Below are positions 45,066 through 57,248 of a stretch of 64,000 nt of DNA, one piece after another (position 1 is the stretch's first letter; each line of letters begins with the position of its first letter). This DNA comes from Canna indica (Eukaryota > Streptophyta > Magnoliopsida > Zingiberales > Cannaceae), in contig CP136896.1 in the NCBI GenBank assembly GCA_034359265.1, positions 35,764,001 through 35,828,000 on the forward strand. The letters are read 5' to 3'. Below the pieces are notes generated by a model. The model did not search any database and was not told the origin of the DNA. It saw only the letters and a list, made by a program, of their open reading frames with translations. The position numbers and the translations under genes are program-made.

Positions 45066-47594
45066 GATACCCCGAAGTTCAATCAGTCGGCATCGTTCAA
45101 GATCTATTCGAAAAATCATGCAATTCTTTGCATTAGTCTGTCAAAAATAACTCGATTAACAACTTCTCCCATCACAGTGAATGTTCTGGAGTCGCTCGGG
45201 ACTCAGATTACTGGGCGTTTCGAGCTGATACCCCGAAGTTCAATCAGTCGGCATCGTCCAAGATCTATTAGAAAAATCATGCAATTCTTTGCATTAGTCT
45301 GTCAAAAATAACTCGATTAACAACTTCTCCCATTGCAGTGAATGTTCTGGAGTCGCTCGGTACTCAGATTACTGGGCGTTTCGAGCTGATACCCCGAAGT
45401 TCAATCAGTCGGCATCGTTCAAGATCTATTAGAAAAATCATGCAATTCTTTGCATTTGTCTGTCAAAAATAACTCGATTAACAACTTCTCCCATCACAGT
45501 GAATGTTCTGGAGTCGCTCGGGACTCAGATTACAGGGTGTTTCGAGCCGATACCCCGAAGTTCAATCAGTCTGCTTCGTTCAAGATTCTATTCGAAAAAT
45601 AGTGCAATTCTGTGCATTAGTCTGTCGAGAATAACTCGATTAACAACTTCTCCCATCGCAGTGAATGTTCTAGAGTCGCTCGGTACTCAGTTTACTGGGC
45701 GTTTCAAGCCGATACCCCGAAGTTCAATCAGTCGGCTTCGTTCAAAATCAATTCGAAAAATCATGCAATTATGTGCATTAGTCTGTCAAAAATAACTCGA
45801 TTAACAACTTCTCCCATCGCAGTGAATGTTCTGGAGTCGCTCGGTACTCAGATTACTGGGTGTTTCGAGCTGATACCCCGAAGTTCAATCAGTCGACATC
45901 GTTCATGATCTATTCAAAAAATCATGCAATTCTTTGCATTAGTCTGTCAAAAATAACTCGATTAACAACTTCTCCCATCACAGTGAATGTTCTGGAGTCG
46001 CTCGGGTCTCAGATTACAGGGCGTTTCGAGCCGATACCCCGAAGTTCAATCAGTCGGCATCGTTCAAGATCTATTCGAAAAATCATGCAATTCTTTGCAT
46101 TAGTCTGTCAAAAATAACTCGATTAACAACTTCTCCCATCATAGTTAATGTTCTGGAGTCGCTCGGGACTCAGATTACAGGGCGTTTCGAGCTGATACCC
46201 CGAAGTTCAATCAGTCGGCATCGTTCAAGATCTATTAGAAAAATCATGCAATTCTTTGCATTAGTCTGTCAAAAATAACTCGATTAACAACTTCTCCCAT
46301 CATAGTGAATGTTCTGGAGTGGCTCGGGACTCAGATTACAGGGTGTTTCGAGCCGATACCCCGAAGTTCAATCAGTCTGCTTCGTTCAAGATTCTATTCG
46401 AAAAATCGTGTAATTCTGTGCAGTAGTCTGTAAAAAATAACTCGATTAACAACTTCTCCCATCGCAGTGAATGTTCTGGAGTCGCTCGGTACTCAGATTA
46501 CTGGGCGTTTCGAGCTGATACCCCGAAGTTCAATCAGTCGGCATCGTTCAAGATCTATTCGAAAAATCATGCAATTCTTTGCATTAGTCTGTCAAAAATA
46601 ACTCGATTAACAACTTCTCCCATCACAGTGAATGTTCTGGAGTCGCTCGGGACTCAGATTACTGGGCGTTTCGAGCTGATACCCCGAAGTTCAATCAGTC
46701 GGCATCGTTCAAGATCTATTAGAAAAATCATGCAATTCTTTGCATTAGTCTGTCAAAAATAACTCGATTAACAACTTCTCCCATCGCAGTGAATGTTCTG
46801 GAGTCGCTCGGTACTCAGAGTACTGGGCGTTTCGAGCTGGTACCCCGAAGTTCAATCAGTCGGCATCGTTCAAGATCTATTAGAAAAATCATGCAATTCT
46901 TTGCATTAGTCTGTCAAAAATAACTCGATTAACAACTTCTCCCATCACAGTGAATGTTCTGGAGTCGCTCGGGACTCAGATTACAGGGCGTTTCGAGCCG
47001 ATACCCCGAAGTTTAATCAGTCGGCATCGTTCAAGATCTATTCGAAAAATCATGCAATTCTTTGCATTAGTCTGTCAAAAATAACTCGATTAACAACTTC
47101 TCCCATCATAGTTAATGTTGTGGAGTCGCTCGGGACTCAGATTACAGGGCGTTTCGAGCTGATACCCCGAAGTTCAATCAGTCGGCATCGTTCAAGATCT
47201 ATTCGAAAAATCATGCAATTCTTTGCATTAGTCTGTCAAAAATAACTCGATTAACAACTTCTCCCATCACAGTGAATGTTCTGGAGTCGCTCGGGACTCA
47301 GATTACAGGGCGTTTCGAGCCGATACCCTGAAGTTCAATCAGTTGGCTTCGTTCAAGATTCTATTCGAAAAATCGTGCAATTCTGTGCATTAGTCTGTCA
47401 AAAATAACTCGATTAACAACTTCTCCCATCGCAGTGAATGTTCTGGAGTCGCTCGGTACTCAGAGTACTGGGCGTTTCGAGCTGGTACCCCGAAGTTCAA
47501 TCAGTCGGCATCGTTCAAGATCTATTAGAAAAATCATGCAATTCTTTGCATTAGTCTGTCAAAAATAACTCGATTAACAACTTCTCCCATCACA
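45066..47594 (+). repeat. Irregular satellite segment with no simple HOR period
   Basis: Monomers here follow a mixed order with many GGTACTC/ATTAG class members in succession (about 45,160-45,470 and 46,625-46,935). Notable variants are CATCGTCCAAG near 45,255, CAGTTTACTGGG near 45,689, CATCGTTCATGATC near 45,899, GTGCAGTAGTCTG near 46,419 and CAGAGTACTGGGCG with GAGCTGGTACC near 46,816 and 47,461 (645 bp apart, four monomers). Confidence 0.82.
45800..46785 (+). repeat. Segment duplicated 5,000 bp downstream (copy 1)
   Basis: Six consecutive monomers recur at exactly +5,000 (50,800-51,785). Private markers are CATCGTTCATGATCTATTCAAAAAATC, CTCGGGTCTCAG and GTGCAGTAGTCTG (46,419 and 51,419 region). 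The copies are separated by other repeat blocks, so they are paralogous and not adjacent tandem units. Confidence 0.85.
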
Positions 47595-49975
47595 GTGAAT
47601 GTTCTGGAGTCGCTCGGGACTCAGATTACAGGGTGTTTCGAGCCGATACCCCGAAGTTCAATCAGTCTGCTTCGTTCAAGATTCTATTCGAAAAATAGTG
47701 CAATTCTGTGCATTAGTCTGTCGAGAATAACTCGATTAACAACTTCTCCCATCGCAGTGAATGTTCTGGAGTCGCTCGGTACTCAGATTACTGGGCGTTT
47801 CAAGCCGATACCCCGAAGTTCAATCAGTCGGCTACGTTCAAAATCAATTCGAAAAATCATGCAATTATGTGCATTAGTCTGTCAAAAATAACTCGATTAA
47901 CAACTTCTCCCATCGCAGTGAATGTTCTGGAATCGCTCGGTACTCAGATTACTAGGTGTTTCGAGCTGATACCCCGAAGTTCAATCAATCGACATCGTTC
48001 ATGATCTATTCAAAAAATCATGCAATTCTTTGCATTAGTTTGTCAAAAATAACTCGATTAACAACTTCTCCCATCACAGTGAATGTTCTGGAGTCGCTCG
48101 GGACTCAGATTACAGGGCGTTTCGAGCCGATACCCCGAAGTTCAATCAGTCTGCTTCGTTCAAGATTCTATTCGAAAAATAGTGCAATTCTGTGCATTAG
48201 TCTGTCGAGAAAAACTCGATTAACAACTTCTCCCATCGCAGTGAATGTTCTGGAGTCGCTCGGTACTCAGATTACTGGGCGTTTCAAGCCGATACCCCGA
48301 AGTTCAATCAGTCGGCTTCGTTCAAAATCAATTCGAAAAATCATGCAATTATGTGCATTAGTCTGTCAAAAATAACTCGATTAACAACTTCTCCCATCGC
48401 AGTGAATGTTCTGGAGTCGCTCGGTACTCAGAGTACTGGGCGTTTCGAGCTGATACCCCGAAGTTCAATCAGTCGGCATCGTTCAAGATCTATTAGAAAA
48501 ATCATGCAATTCTTTGCATTAGTCTGTCAAAAATAACTCGATTAACAACTTCTCCCATCACAGTGAATGTTCTGGAGTCGCTCGGGACTCAGATTACAGG
48601 GCGTTTCGAGCCGATACCCCGAAGTTCAATCAGTCTGCTTCGTTCAAGATTCTATTCGAAAAATAGTGCAATTCTGTGCATTAGTCTGTCGAGAATAACT
48701 CGATTAACAACTTCTCCCATCGCAGTGAATGTTCTGGAGTCGCTCGGTACTCAGATTACTGGGCGTTTCAAGCCGATACCCCGAAGTTCAATCAGTCGGC
48801 TACGTTCAAAATCAATTCGAAAAATCATGCAATTATGTGCATTAGCCTGTCAAAAATAACTCGGTTAACAACTTCTCCCATCGCTGTGAATGTTCTGGAG
48901 TCGCTCGGTACTCAGATTACTGGGTGTTTCGAGCTGATACCCCGAAGTTCAATCAGTCGACATCGTTCATGATCTATTCAAAAAATCATGCAATTCTTTG
49001 CATTAGTCTGTCAAAAATAACTCGATTAACAACTTCTCCCATCACAGTGAATGTTCTGGAGTCGCTCGGGACTCAGATTACAGGGCGTTTCGAGCCGATA
49101 CCCCGAAGTTCAATCAGTCTGCTTCGTTCAAGATTCTATTCGAAAAATAGTGCAATTCTGTGCATTAGTCTGTCGAGAATAACTCGATTAACAACTTCTC
49201 CCATCGCAGTGAATGTTCTGGAGTCGCTCGGTACTCAGATTACTGGGCGTTTCGAGCCGATACCCTGAAGTTCAATCAGTCGGCCTCGTTCAAAATCAAT
49301 TCGAAAAATCGTGCAATTCTTTGCATTATTCTGTCAAAAATAACTCGATTAACAACTTCTCCCATCACAGTGAATGTTCTGGAGTCGCTCGGGTCTCAGA
49401 TTACAGGGCGTTTCGAGCCGATACCCCGAAGTTCAATCAGTCGGCATCGTTCAAGATCTATTCGAAAAATCATGCAATTCTTTGCATTAGTCTATCAAAA
49501 ATAACTCGATTAACAACTTCTCCCATCATAGTTAATGTTCTGGAGTCGCTCGGGACTCAGATTACACGGCGTTTCGAGCCGATACCCCAAATTTCAATCA
49601 GTCGGCTTCGTTCAAGATTCTATTCGAAAAATCGTGTAATTCTGTGCATTAGTCTGTAAAAAATAACTCGATTAACAACTTCTCCCATCGCAGTGAATGT
49701 TCTGGAGTCGCTCGGTACTCAGATTACTGGGCGTTTCGAGCTGATACCCCGAAGTTCAATCAGTCGGCATCGTTCAAGATCTATTCGAAAAATCATGCAA
49801 TTCTTTGCATTAGTCTGTCAAAAATAACTCGATTAACAACTTCTCCCATCACAGTGAATGTTCTGGAGTCGCTCGGGACTCAGATTACTGGGCGTTTCGA
49901 GCTGATACCCCGAAGTTCAATCAGTCGGCATCGTTCAAGATCTATTAGAAAAATCATGCAATTCTTTGCATTAGT
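47595..49975 (+). repeat. HOR block with 6-monomer (968 bp) spacing, nested in a 12-monomer unit
   Basis: Shift 968 links GGCTACGTTC (about 47,832 and 48,800) and the CATCGTTCATGATC monomers (about 47,995 and 48,963). Most of this stretch is copied again at shift 1,936 (see 49,976-51,000). Singletons include CTAGGTGTTTCG near 47,953 and AATCAATCGACATCG near 47,985. Confidence 0.83.
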
Positions 49976-51000
49976 CTGTCAAAAATAACTCGATTAACAA
50001 CTTCTCCCATCACAGTGAATGTTCTGGAGTCGCTCGCGACTCAGATTACAGGGCGTTTCGAGCCGATACCCCGAAGTTCAATCAGTCTGCTTCGTTCAAG
50101 ATTCTATTCGAAAAATAGTGCAATTCTGTGCATTAGTCTGTCGAGAAAAACTCGATTAACAACTTCTCCCATCGCAGTGAATGTTCTGGAGTCGCTCGGT
50201 ACTCAGATTACTGGGCGTTTCAAGCCGATACCCCGAAGTTCAATCAGTCGGCTTCGTTCAAAATCAATTCGAAAAATCTTGCAATTATGTGCATTAGTCT
50301 GTCAAAAATAACTCGATTAACAACTTCTCCCATCGCAGTGAATGTTCTGGAGTCGCTCGGTACTCAGAGTACTGGGCGTTTCGAGCTGATACCCCGAAGT
50401 TCAATCAGTCGGCATCGTTCAAGATCTATTAGAAAAATCATGCAATTCTTTGCATTAGTCTGTCAAAAATAACTCGATTAACAACTTCTCCCATCACAGT
50501 GAATGTTCTGGAGTCGCTCGGGACTCAGATTACAGGGCGTTTCGAGCCGATACCCCGAAGTTCAATCAGTCTGCTTCGTTCAAGATTCTATTCGAAAAAT
50601 AGTGCAATTCTGTGCATTAGTCTGTCGAGAATAACTCGATTAACAACTTCTCCCATCGCAGTGAATGTTCTGGAGTCGCTCGGTACTCAGATTACTGGGC
50701 GTTTCAAGCCGATACCCCGAAGTTCAATCAGTCGGCTACGTTCAAAATCAATTCGAAAAATCATGCAATTATGTGCATTAGCCTGTCAAAAATAACTCGG
50801 TTAACAACTTCTCCCATCGCAGTGAATGTTCTGGAGTCGCTCGGTACTCAGATTACTGGGTGTTTCGAGCTGATACCCCGAAGTTCAATCAGTCGACATC
50901 GTTCATGATCTATTCAAAAAATCATGCAATTCTTTGCATTAGTCTGTCAAAAATAACTCGATTAACAACTTCTCCCATCACAGTGAATGTTCTGGAGTCG
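49976..51000 (+). repeat. Second copy of 12-monomer unit (shift 1,936 bp)
   Basis: Matches about 48,040-49,065 at +1,936 by GTCGAGAAAAACTCG (48,205 and 50,141), CAGAGTACTGGG (48,429 and 50,365), GGCTACGTTC (48,799 and 50,735) and CATTAGCCTGTC with CTCGGTTAAC. One difference is CTCGCGACTCAG near 50,036. Confidence 0.85.
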
Positions 51001-51785
51001 CTCGGGTCTCAGATTACAGGGCGTTTCGAGCCGATACCCCGAAGTTCAATCAGTCGGCATCGTTCAAGATCTATTCGAAAAATCATGCAATTCTTTGCAT
51101 TAGTCTGTCAAAAATAACTCGATTAACAACTTCTCCCATCATAGTTAATGTTCTGGAGTCGCTCGGGACTCAGATTACAGGGCGTTTCGAGCTGATACCC
51201 CGAAGTTCAATCAGTCGGCATCGTTCAAGATCTATTAGAAAAATCATGCAATTCTTTGCATTAGTCTGTCAAAAATAACTCGATTAACAACTTCTCCCAT
51301 CATAGTGAATGTTCTGGAGTGGCTCGGGACTCAGATTACAGGGTGTTTCGAGCCGATACCCCGAAGTTCAATCAGTCTGCTTCGTTCAAGATTCTATTCG
51401 AAAAATCGTGTAATTCTGTGCAGTAGTCTGTAAAAAATAACTCGATTAACAACTTCTCCCATCGCAGTGAATGTTCTGGAGTCGCTCGGTACTCAGATTA
51501 CTGGGCGTTTCGAGCTGATACCCCGAAGTTCAATCAGTCGGCATCGTTCAAGATCTATTCGAAAAATCATGCAATTCTTTGCATTAGTCTGTCAAAAATA
51601 ACTCGATTAACAACTTCTCCCATCACAGTGAATGTTCTGGAGTCGCTCGGGACTCAGATTACTGGGCGTTTCGAGCTGATACCCCGAAGTTCAATCAGTC
51701 GGCATCGTTCAAGATCTATTAGAAAAATCATGCAATTCTTTGCATTAGTCTGTCAAAAATAACTCGATTAACAACTTCTCCCATC
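50800..51785 (+). repeat. Segment duplicated from 5,000 bp upstream (copy 2)
   Basis: Matches 45,800-46,785 at a shift of exactly 5,000, including GTGCAGTAGTCTG and the CATAGTGAATG plus GGAGTGGCTCGGG monomer (46,3xx and 51,3xx). It bridges the 12-monomer block on its left to the 11-monomer block on its right. Confidence 0.85.
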
Positions 51786-53537
51786 ACAGTGAATGTTCTG
51801 GAGTGGCTCGGGACTCAGATTACAGGGTGTTTCGAGCCGATACCCCGAAGTTCAATCAGTCTGCTTCGTTCAAGATTCTATTCGAAAAATAGTGCAATTC
51901 TGTGCATTAGTCTGTCGAGAATAACTCGATTAACAACTTCTCCCATCGCAGTGAATGTTCTCGAGTCGCTCGGTACTCAGATTACTGGGCGTTTCAAGCC
52001 GATACCCCGAAGTACAATCAGTCGGCTTCGTTCAAAATCAATTCGAAAAATCATGCAATTATGTGCATTAGTCTGTCAAAAATAACTCGATTAACAACTT
52101 CTCCCATCGCAGTGAATGTTCTGGAGTCGCTCGGTACTCAGATTACTGGGCGTTTCGAGCCGATACCCCGAAGTTCAATCAATCGGCCTCGTTCAAAATC
52201 AATTCGAAAAATCGTGCAATTCTTTGCATTATTCTGTCAAAAATAACTCGATTAACAACTTCTCCCATCACAGTGAATGTTCTGGAGTCGCTCGGGACTC
52301 AGATTACAGGGTGTTTCGAGCCGATACCCCGAAGTTCAATCAGTCTGCTTCGTTCAAGATTCTATTCGAAAAATAGTGCAATTCTGTGCATTAGTCTGTC
52401 GAGAATAACTCGATTAACAACTTCTCCCATCGCAGTGAATGTTCTGGAGTCGCTCGGTACTCAGATTACTGGGCGTTTCGAGCCGATACCCCGAAGTTCA
52501 ATCAGTCGGCCTCGTTCAAAATCAATTCGAAAAATCGTGCAATTCTTTGCATTATTCTGTCAAAAATAACTCGATTAACAACTTCTCCCATCATAGTGAA
52601 TGTTCTGGAGTCGCTCGGGTCTCAGATTACAGGGCGTTTCGAGCCGATACCCCGAAGTTCAATCAGTCGGCATCGTTCAAGATCTATTCGAAAAATCATG
52701 CAATTCTTTGCATTAGTCTGTCAAAAATAACTCGATTAACAACTTCTCCCATCATAGTTAATGTTCTGGAGTCGCTCGGGACTCAGATTACAGGGCGTTT
52801 CGAGCCGATACCCCAAATTTCAATCAGTCGGCTTCGTTCAAGATTCTATTCGAAAAATCGTGTAATTCTGTGCATTAGTCTGTAAAAAATAACTCGATTA
52901 ACAACTTCTCCCATCGCAGTGAATGTTCTGGAGTCGCTCGGTACTCAGATTACTGGGCGTTTCGAGCTGATACCCCGAAGTTCAATCAGTCGGCATCGTT
53001 CAAGATCTATTCGAAAAATCATGCAATTCTTTGCATTAGTCTGTCAAAAATAACTCGATTAACAACTTCTCCCATCACAGTGAATGTTCTGGAGTCGCTC
53101 GGGACTCAGATTACTAGGCGTTTCGAGCTGATACCCCGAAGTTTAATCAGTCGGCATCGTTCAAGATCTATTCGAAAAATCATGCAATTCTTTGCATTAG
53201 TCTGTCAAAAATAACTCGATTAACAACTTCTCCCATCATAGTTAATGTTCTGGAGTCGCTCGGGACTCAGATTACAGGGCGTTTCGAGCCGATACCCCAA
53301 ATTTCAATCAGTCGGCTTCGTTCAAGATTCTATTCGAAAAATCGTGTAATTCTGTGCATTAGTCTGTAAAAAATAACTCGATTAACAACTTCTCCCATCG
53401 CAGTGAATGTTCTGGAGTCGCTCGGTACTCAGATTACTGGGCGTTTCGAGCTGATACCCCGAAGTTCAATCAGTCGGCATCGTTCAAGATCTATTCGAAA
53501 AATCATGCAATTCTTTGCATTAGTCTGTCAAAAATAA
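51763..53537 (+). repeat. HOR unit, 11 monomers (1,775 bp), copy 1
   Basis: Opens with a GGAGTGGCTCGGG/GGGTGTTTCG/CAGTCTGCTT monomer, followed by a TTCTCGAGTCGC/GAAGTACAATC monomer and then two CGGCCTCG monomers alternating with a CAGTCTGCTT one. Later monomers carry CTCGGGTCTCAG and CCCCAAATTTC. The same order recurs at 53538 and 55313. Confidence 0.88.
52409..52569 (+). repeat. Exemplar of class with CGGCCTCG and TTGCATTATTC, 161 bp
   Basis: Defined by CAGTCGGCCTCGTTCAAAATCAATTCG, AAATCGTGCAATTCTTTG and CATTATTCTGTC. I first see CGGCCTCG near 39.1 kb; it then recurs to the right edge (about 40.2, 41.4, 43.6, 49.3, 52.2, 52.5, 53.9, 54.3, 55.7, 56.1, 58.0, 58.8, 61.4 and 62.2 kb). It looks like a class that arose or spread only in the right-hand two-fifths. 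Confidence 0.88.
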
Positions 53538-55312
53538 CTCGATTAACAACTTCTCCCATCACAGTGAATGTTCTGGAGTGGCTCGGGACTCAGATTACAG
53601 GGTGTTTCGAGCCGATACCCCGAAGTTCAATCAGTCTGCTTCGTTCAAGATTCTATTCGAAAAATAGTGCAATTCTGTGCATTAGTCTGTCGAGAATAAC
53701 TCGATTAACAACTTCTCCCATCGCAGTGAATGTTCTCGAGTCGCTCGGTACTCAGATTACTGGGCGTTTCAAGCCGATACCCCGAAGTACAATCAGTCGG
53801 CTTCGTTCAAAATCAATTCGAAAAATCATGCAATTATGTGCATTAGTCTGTCAAAAATAACTCGATTAACAACTTCTCCCATCGCAGTGAATGTTCTGGA
53901 GTCGCTCGGTACTCAGATTACTGGGCGTTTCGAGCCGATACCCCGAAGTTCAATCAGTCGGCCTCGTTCAAAATCAATTCGAAAAATCGTGCAATTCTTT
54001 GCATTATTCTGTCAAAAATAACTCGATTAACAACTTCTCCCATCACAGTGAATGTTCTGGAGTCGCTCGGGACTCAGATTACAGGGCGTTTCGAGCCGAT
54101 ACCCCGAAGTTCAATCAGTCTGCTTCGTTCAAGATTCTATTCGAAAAATAGTGCAATTCTGTGCATTAGTCTGTCGAGAATAACTCGATTAACAACTTCT
54201 CCCATCGCAGTGAATGTTCTGGAGTCGCTCGGTACTCAGATTACTGGGCGTTTCGAGCCGATACCCCGAAGTTCAATCAGTCGGCCTCGTTCAAAATCAA
54301 TTCGAAAAATCGTGCAATTCTTTGCATTATTCTGTCAAAAATAACTCGATTAACAACTTCTCCCATCACAGTGAATGTTCTGGAGTCGCTCGGGTCTCAG
54401 ATTACAGGGCGTTTCGAGCCGATACCCCGAAGTTCAATCAGTCGGCATCGTTCAAGATCTATTCGAAAAATCATGCAATTCTTTGCATTAGTCTGTCAAA
54501 AATAACTCGATTAACAACTTCTCCCATCATAGTTAATGTTCTGGAGTCGCTCGGGACTCAGATTACAGGGCGTTTCGAACCGATACCCCAAATTTCAATC
54601 AGTCGGCTTCGTTCAAGATTCTATTCGAAAAATCGTGTAATTCTGTGCATTAGTCTGTAAAAAATAACTCGATTAACAACTTCTCCCATCGCAGTGAATG
54701 TTCTGGAGTCGCTCGGTACTCAGATTACTGGGCGTTTCGAGCTGATACCCCGAAGTTCAATCAGTCGGCATCGTTCAAGATCTATTCGAAAAATCATGCA
54801 ATTCTTTGCATTAGTCTGTCAAAAATAACTCGATTAACAACTTCTCCCATCACAGTGAATGTTCTGGAGTCACTCGGGACTCAGATTACTGGGCGTTTCG
54901 AGCCGATACCCCGAAGTTCAATCAGTCGGCTTCGTTCAAGATCTATTCGAAAAATCGTTCAATTCTTTGCTTTAGTCTGTCAAAAATAACTCGATTAACA
55001 ACTTCTCCCATCGTAGTGAATGTTCTGGAGTCACTCAGGACTCAGATTACTGGGCGTTTCGAGCCGATACCCCGAAATTCAATCAGTCAGCTTCGTTCAA
55101 AATTCTATTCGAAAAATCATGCAATTCATTGCATTAGTCTATCAAAAATAAATCGATTAACAACTTCTCCCATCGCAATGAATGTTCTGGAGTCGCTCGG
55201 GACTCAGATTACAGGGCGTTTCGAGCCGATACCCCGAAGTTCAATCAGTCGGCATCGTTCAAGATCTATTCGAAAAATCATGCAATTCTTTGCATTAGTC
55301 TGTCAAAAATAA
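53538..55312 (+). repeat. HOR unit, 11 monomers (1,775 bp), copy 2 with divergent end
   Basis: Matches copy 1 over the first eight monomers, with TTCGAACCGATACC shared only with copy 3 (about 54,577 and 56,352). Its last three monomers (54,829-55,312) are replaced by unusually divergent ones, yet the total unit length is unchanged at 1,775 bp. Confidence 0.87.
54829..55312 (+). repeat. Three divergent monomers
   Basis: Monomers at 54829-54989, 54990-55151 and 55152-55312 carry many changes seen rarely or nowhere else: CACTCGGGACTC with ACTGGGCG and GAGCCG, AAATCGTTCAATTC, TTGCTTTAGTC, CATCGTAGTGAATG, CACTCAGGACTC, CCGAAATTCAATCAGTCAGC, CAAAATTCTATTCG, AATTCATTGC, CTATCAAAAATAAATCG and CATCGCAATGAATG. 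Lengths remain 161, 162 and 161. They look older than, or separately derived from, the surrounding homogenised copies. Confidence 0.85.
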
Positions 55313-57248
55313 CTCGATTAACAACTTCTCCCATCACAGTGAATGTTCTGGAGTGGCTCGGGACTCAGATTACAGGGTGTTTCGAGCCGATACCCCGAAG
55401 TTCAATCAGTCTGCTTCGTTCAAGATTCTATTCGAAAAATAGTGCAATTCTGTGCATTAGTCTGTCGAGAATAACTCGATTAACAACTTCTCCCATCGCA
55501 GTGAATGTTCTCGAGTCGCTCGGTACTCAGATTACTGGGCGTTTCAAGCCGATACCCCGAAGTACAATCAGTCGGCTTCGTTCAAAATCAATTCGAAAAA
55601 TCATGCAATTATGTGCATTAGTCTGTCAAAAATAACTCGATTAACAACTTCTCCCATCGCAGTGAATGTTCTGGAGTCGCTCGGTACTCAGATTACTGGG
55701 CGTTTCGAGCCGATACCCCGAAGTTCAATCAGTCGGCCTCGTTCAAAATCAATTCGAAAAATCGTGCAATTCTTTGCATTATTCTGTCAAAAATAACTCG
55801 ATTAACAACTTCTACCATCACAGTGAATGTTCTGGAGTCGCTCGGGACTCAGATTACAGGGCGTTTCGAGCCGATACCCCGAAGTTCAATCAGTCTGCTT
55901 CGTTCAAGATTCTATTCGAAAAATAGTGCAATTCTGTGCATTAGTCTGTCGAGAATAACTCGATTAACAACTTCTCCCATCGCAGTGAATGTTCTGGAGT
56001 CGCTCGGTACTCAGATTACTGGGCGTTTCGAGCCGATACCCCGAAGTTCAATCAGTCGGCCTCGTTCAAAATCAATTCGAAAAATCGTGCAATTCTTTGC
56101 ATTATTCTGTCAAAAATAACTCGATTAACAACTTCTCCCATCACAGTGAATGTTCTGGAGTCGCTCGGGTCTCAGATTACAGGGCGTTTCGAGCCGATAC
56201 CCCGAAGTTCAATCAGTCGGCATCGTTCAAGATCTATTCGAAAAATCATGCAATTCTTTGCATTAGTCTGTCAAAAATAACTCGATTAACAACTTCTCCC
56301 ATCATAGTTAATGTTCTGGAGTCGCTCGGGACTCAGATTACAGGGCGTTTCGAACCGATACCCCAAATTTCAATCAGTCGGCTTCGTTCAAGATTCTATT
56401 CGAAAAATCGTGTAATTCTGTGCATTAGTCTGTAAAAAATAACTCGATTAACAACTTCTCCCATCGCAGTGAATGTTCTGGAGTCGCTCGGTACTCAGAT
56501 TACTGGGCGTTTCGAGCTGATACCCCGAAGTTCAATCAGTCGGCATCGTTCAAGATCTATTCGAAAAATCATGCAATTCTTTGCATTAGTCTGTCAAAAA
56601 TAACTCGATTAACAACTTCTCCCATCACAGTGAATGTTCTGGAGTCGCTCGGGACTCAGATTACTGGGCGTTTCGAGCTGATACCCCGAAGTTTAATCAG
56701 TCGGCATCGTTCAAGATCTATTCGAAAAATCATGCAATTCTTTGCATTAGTCTGTCAAAAATAACTCGATTAACAACTTCTCCCATCATAGTTAATGTTC
56801 TGGAGTCGCTCGGGACTCAGATTACAGGGCGTTTCGAGCCGATACCCCAAATTTCAATCAGTCGGCTTCGTTCAAGATTCTATTCGAAAAATCGTGTAAT
56901 TCTGTGCATTAGTCTGTAAAAAATAACTCGATTAACAACTTCTCCCATCGCAGTGAATGTTCTGGAGTCGCTCGGTACTCAGATTACTGGGCGTTTCGAG
57001 CTGATACCCCGAAGTTCAATCAGTCGGCATCGTTCAAGATCTATTTGAAAAATCATGCAATTCTTTGCATTAGTCTGTCAAAAATAACTCAATTAACAAC
57101 TTCTCCCATCACAGTGAATGTTCTGGAGTCGCTCGGGACTCAGATTACTGGGCGTTTCGAGCTGATACCCCGAAGTTCAATCAGTCGGCATCGTTCAAGA
57201 TCTATTAGAAAAATCATGCAATTCTTTGCATTAGTCTGTCAAAAATAA
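55313..57248 (+). repeat. HOR unit, 12 monomers (1,936 bp), copy 3
   Basis: Follows copies 1 and 2 over the first eight monomers. It ends with the copy-1 style tail (GTTTAATC monomer near 56,690, CCCCAAATTTC monomer near 56,845) plus one additional monomer, giving twelve. A private CTTCTACCATCAC occurs near 55,811 and CTCAATTAAC near 57,089. Confidence 0.87.
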
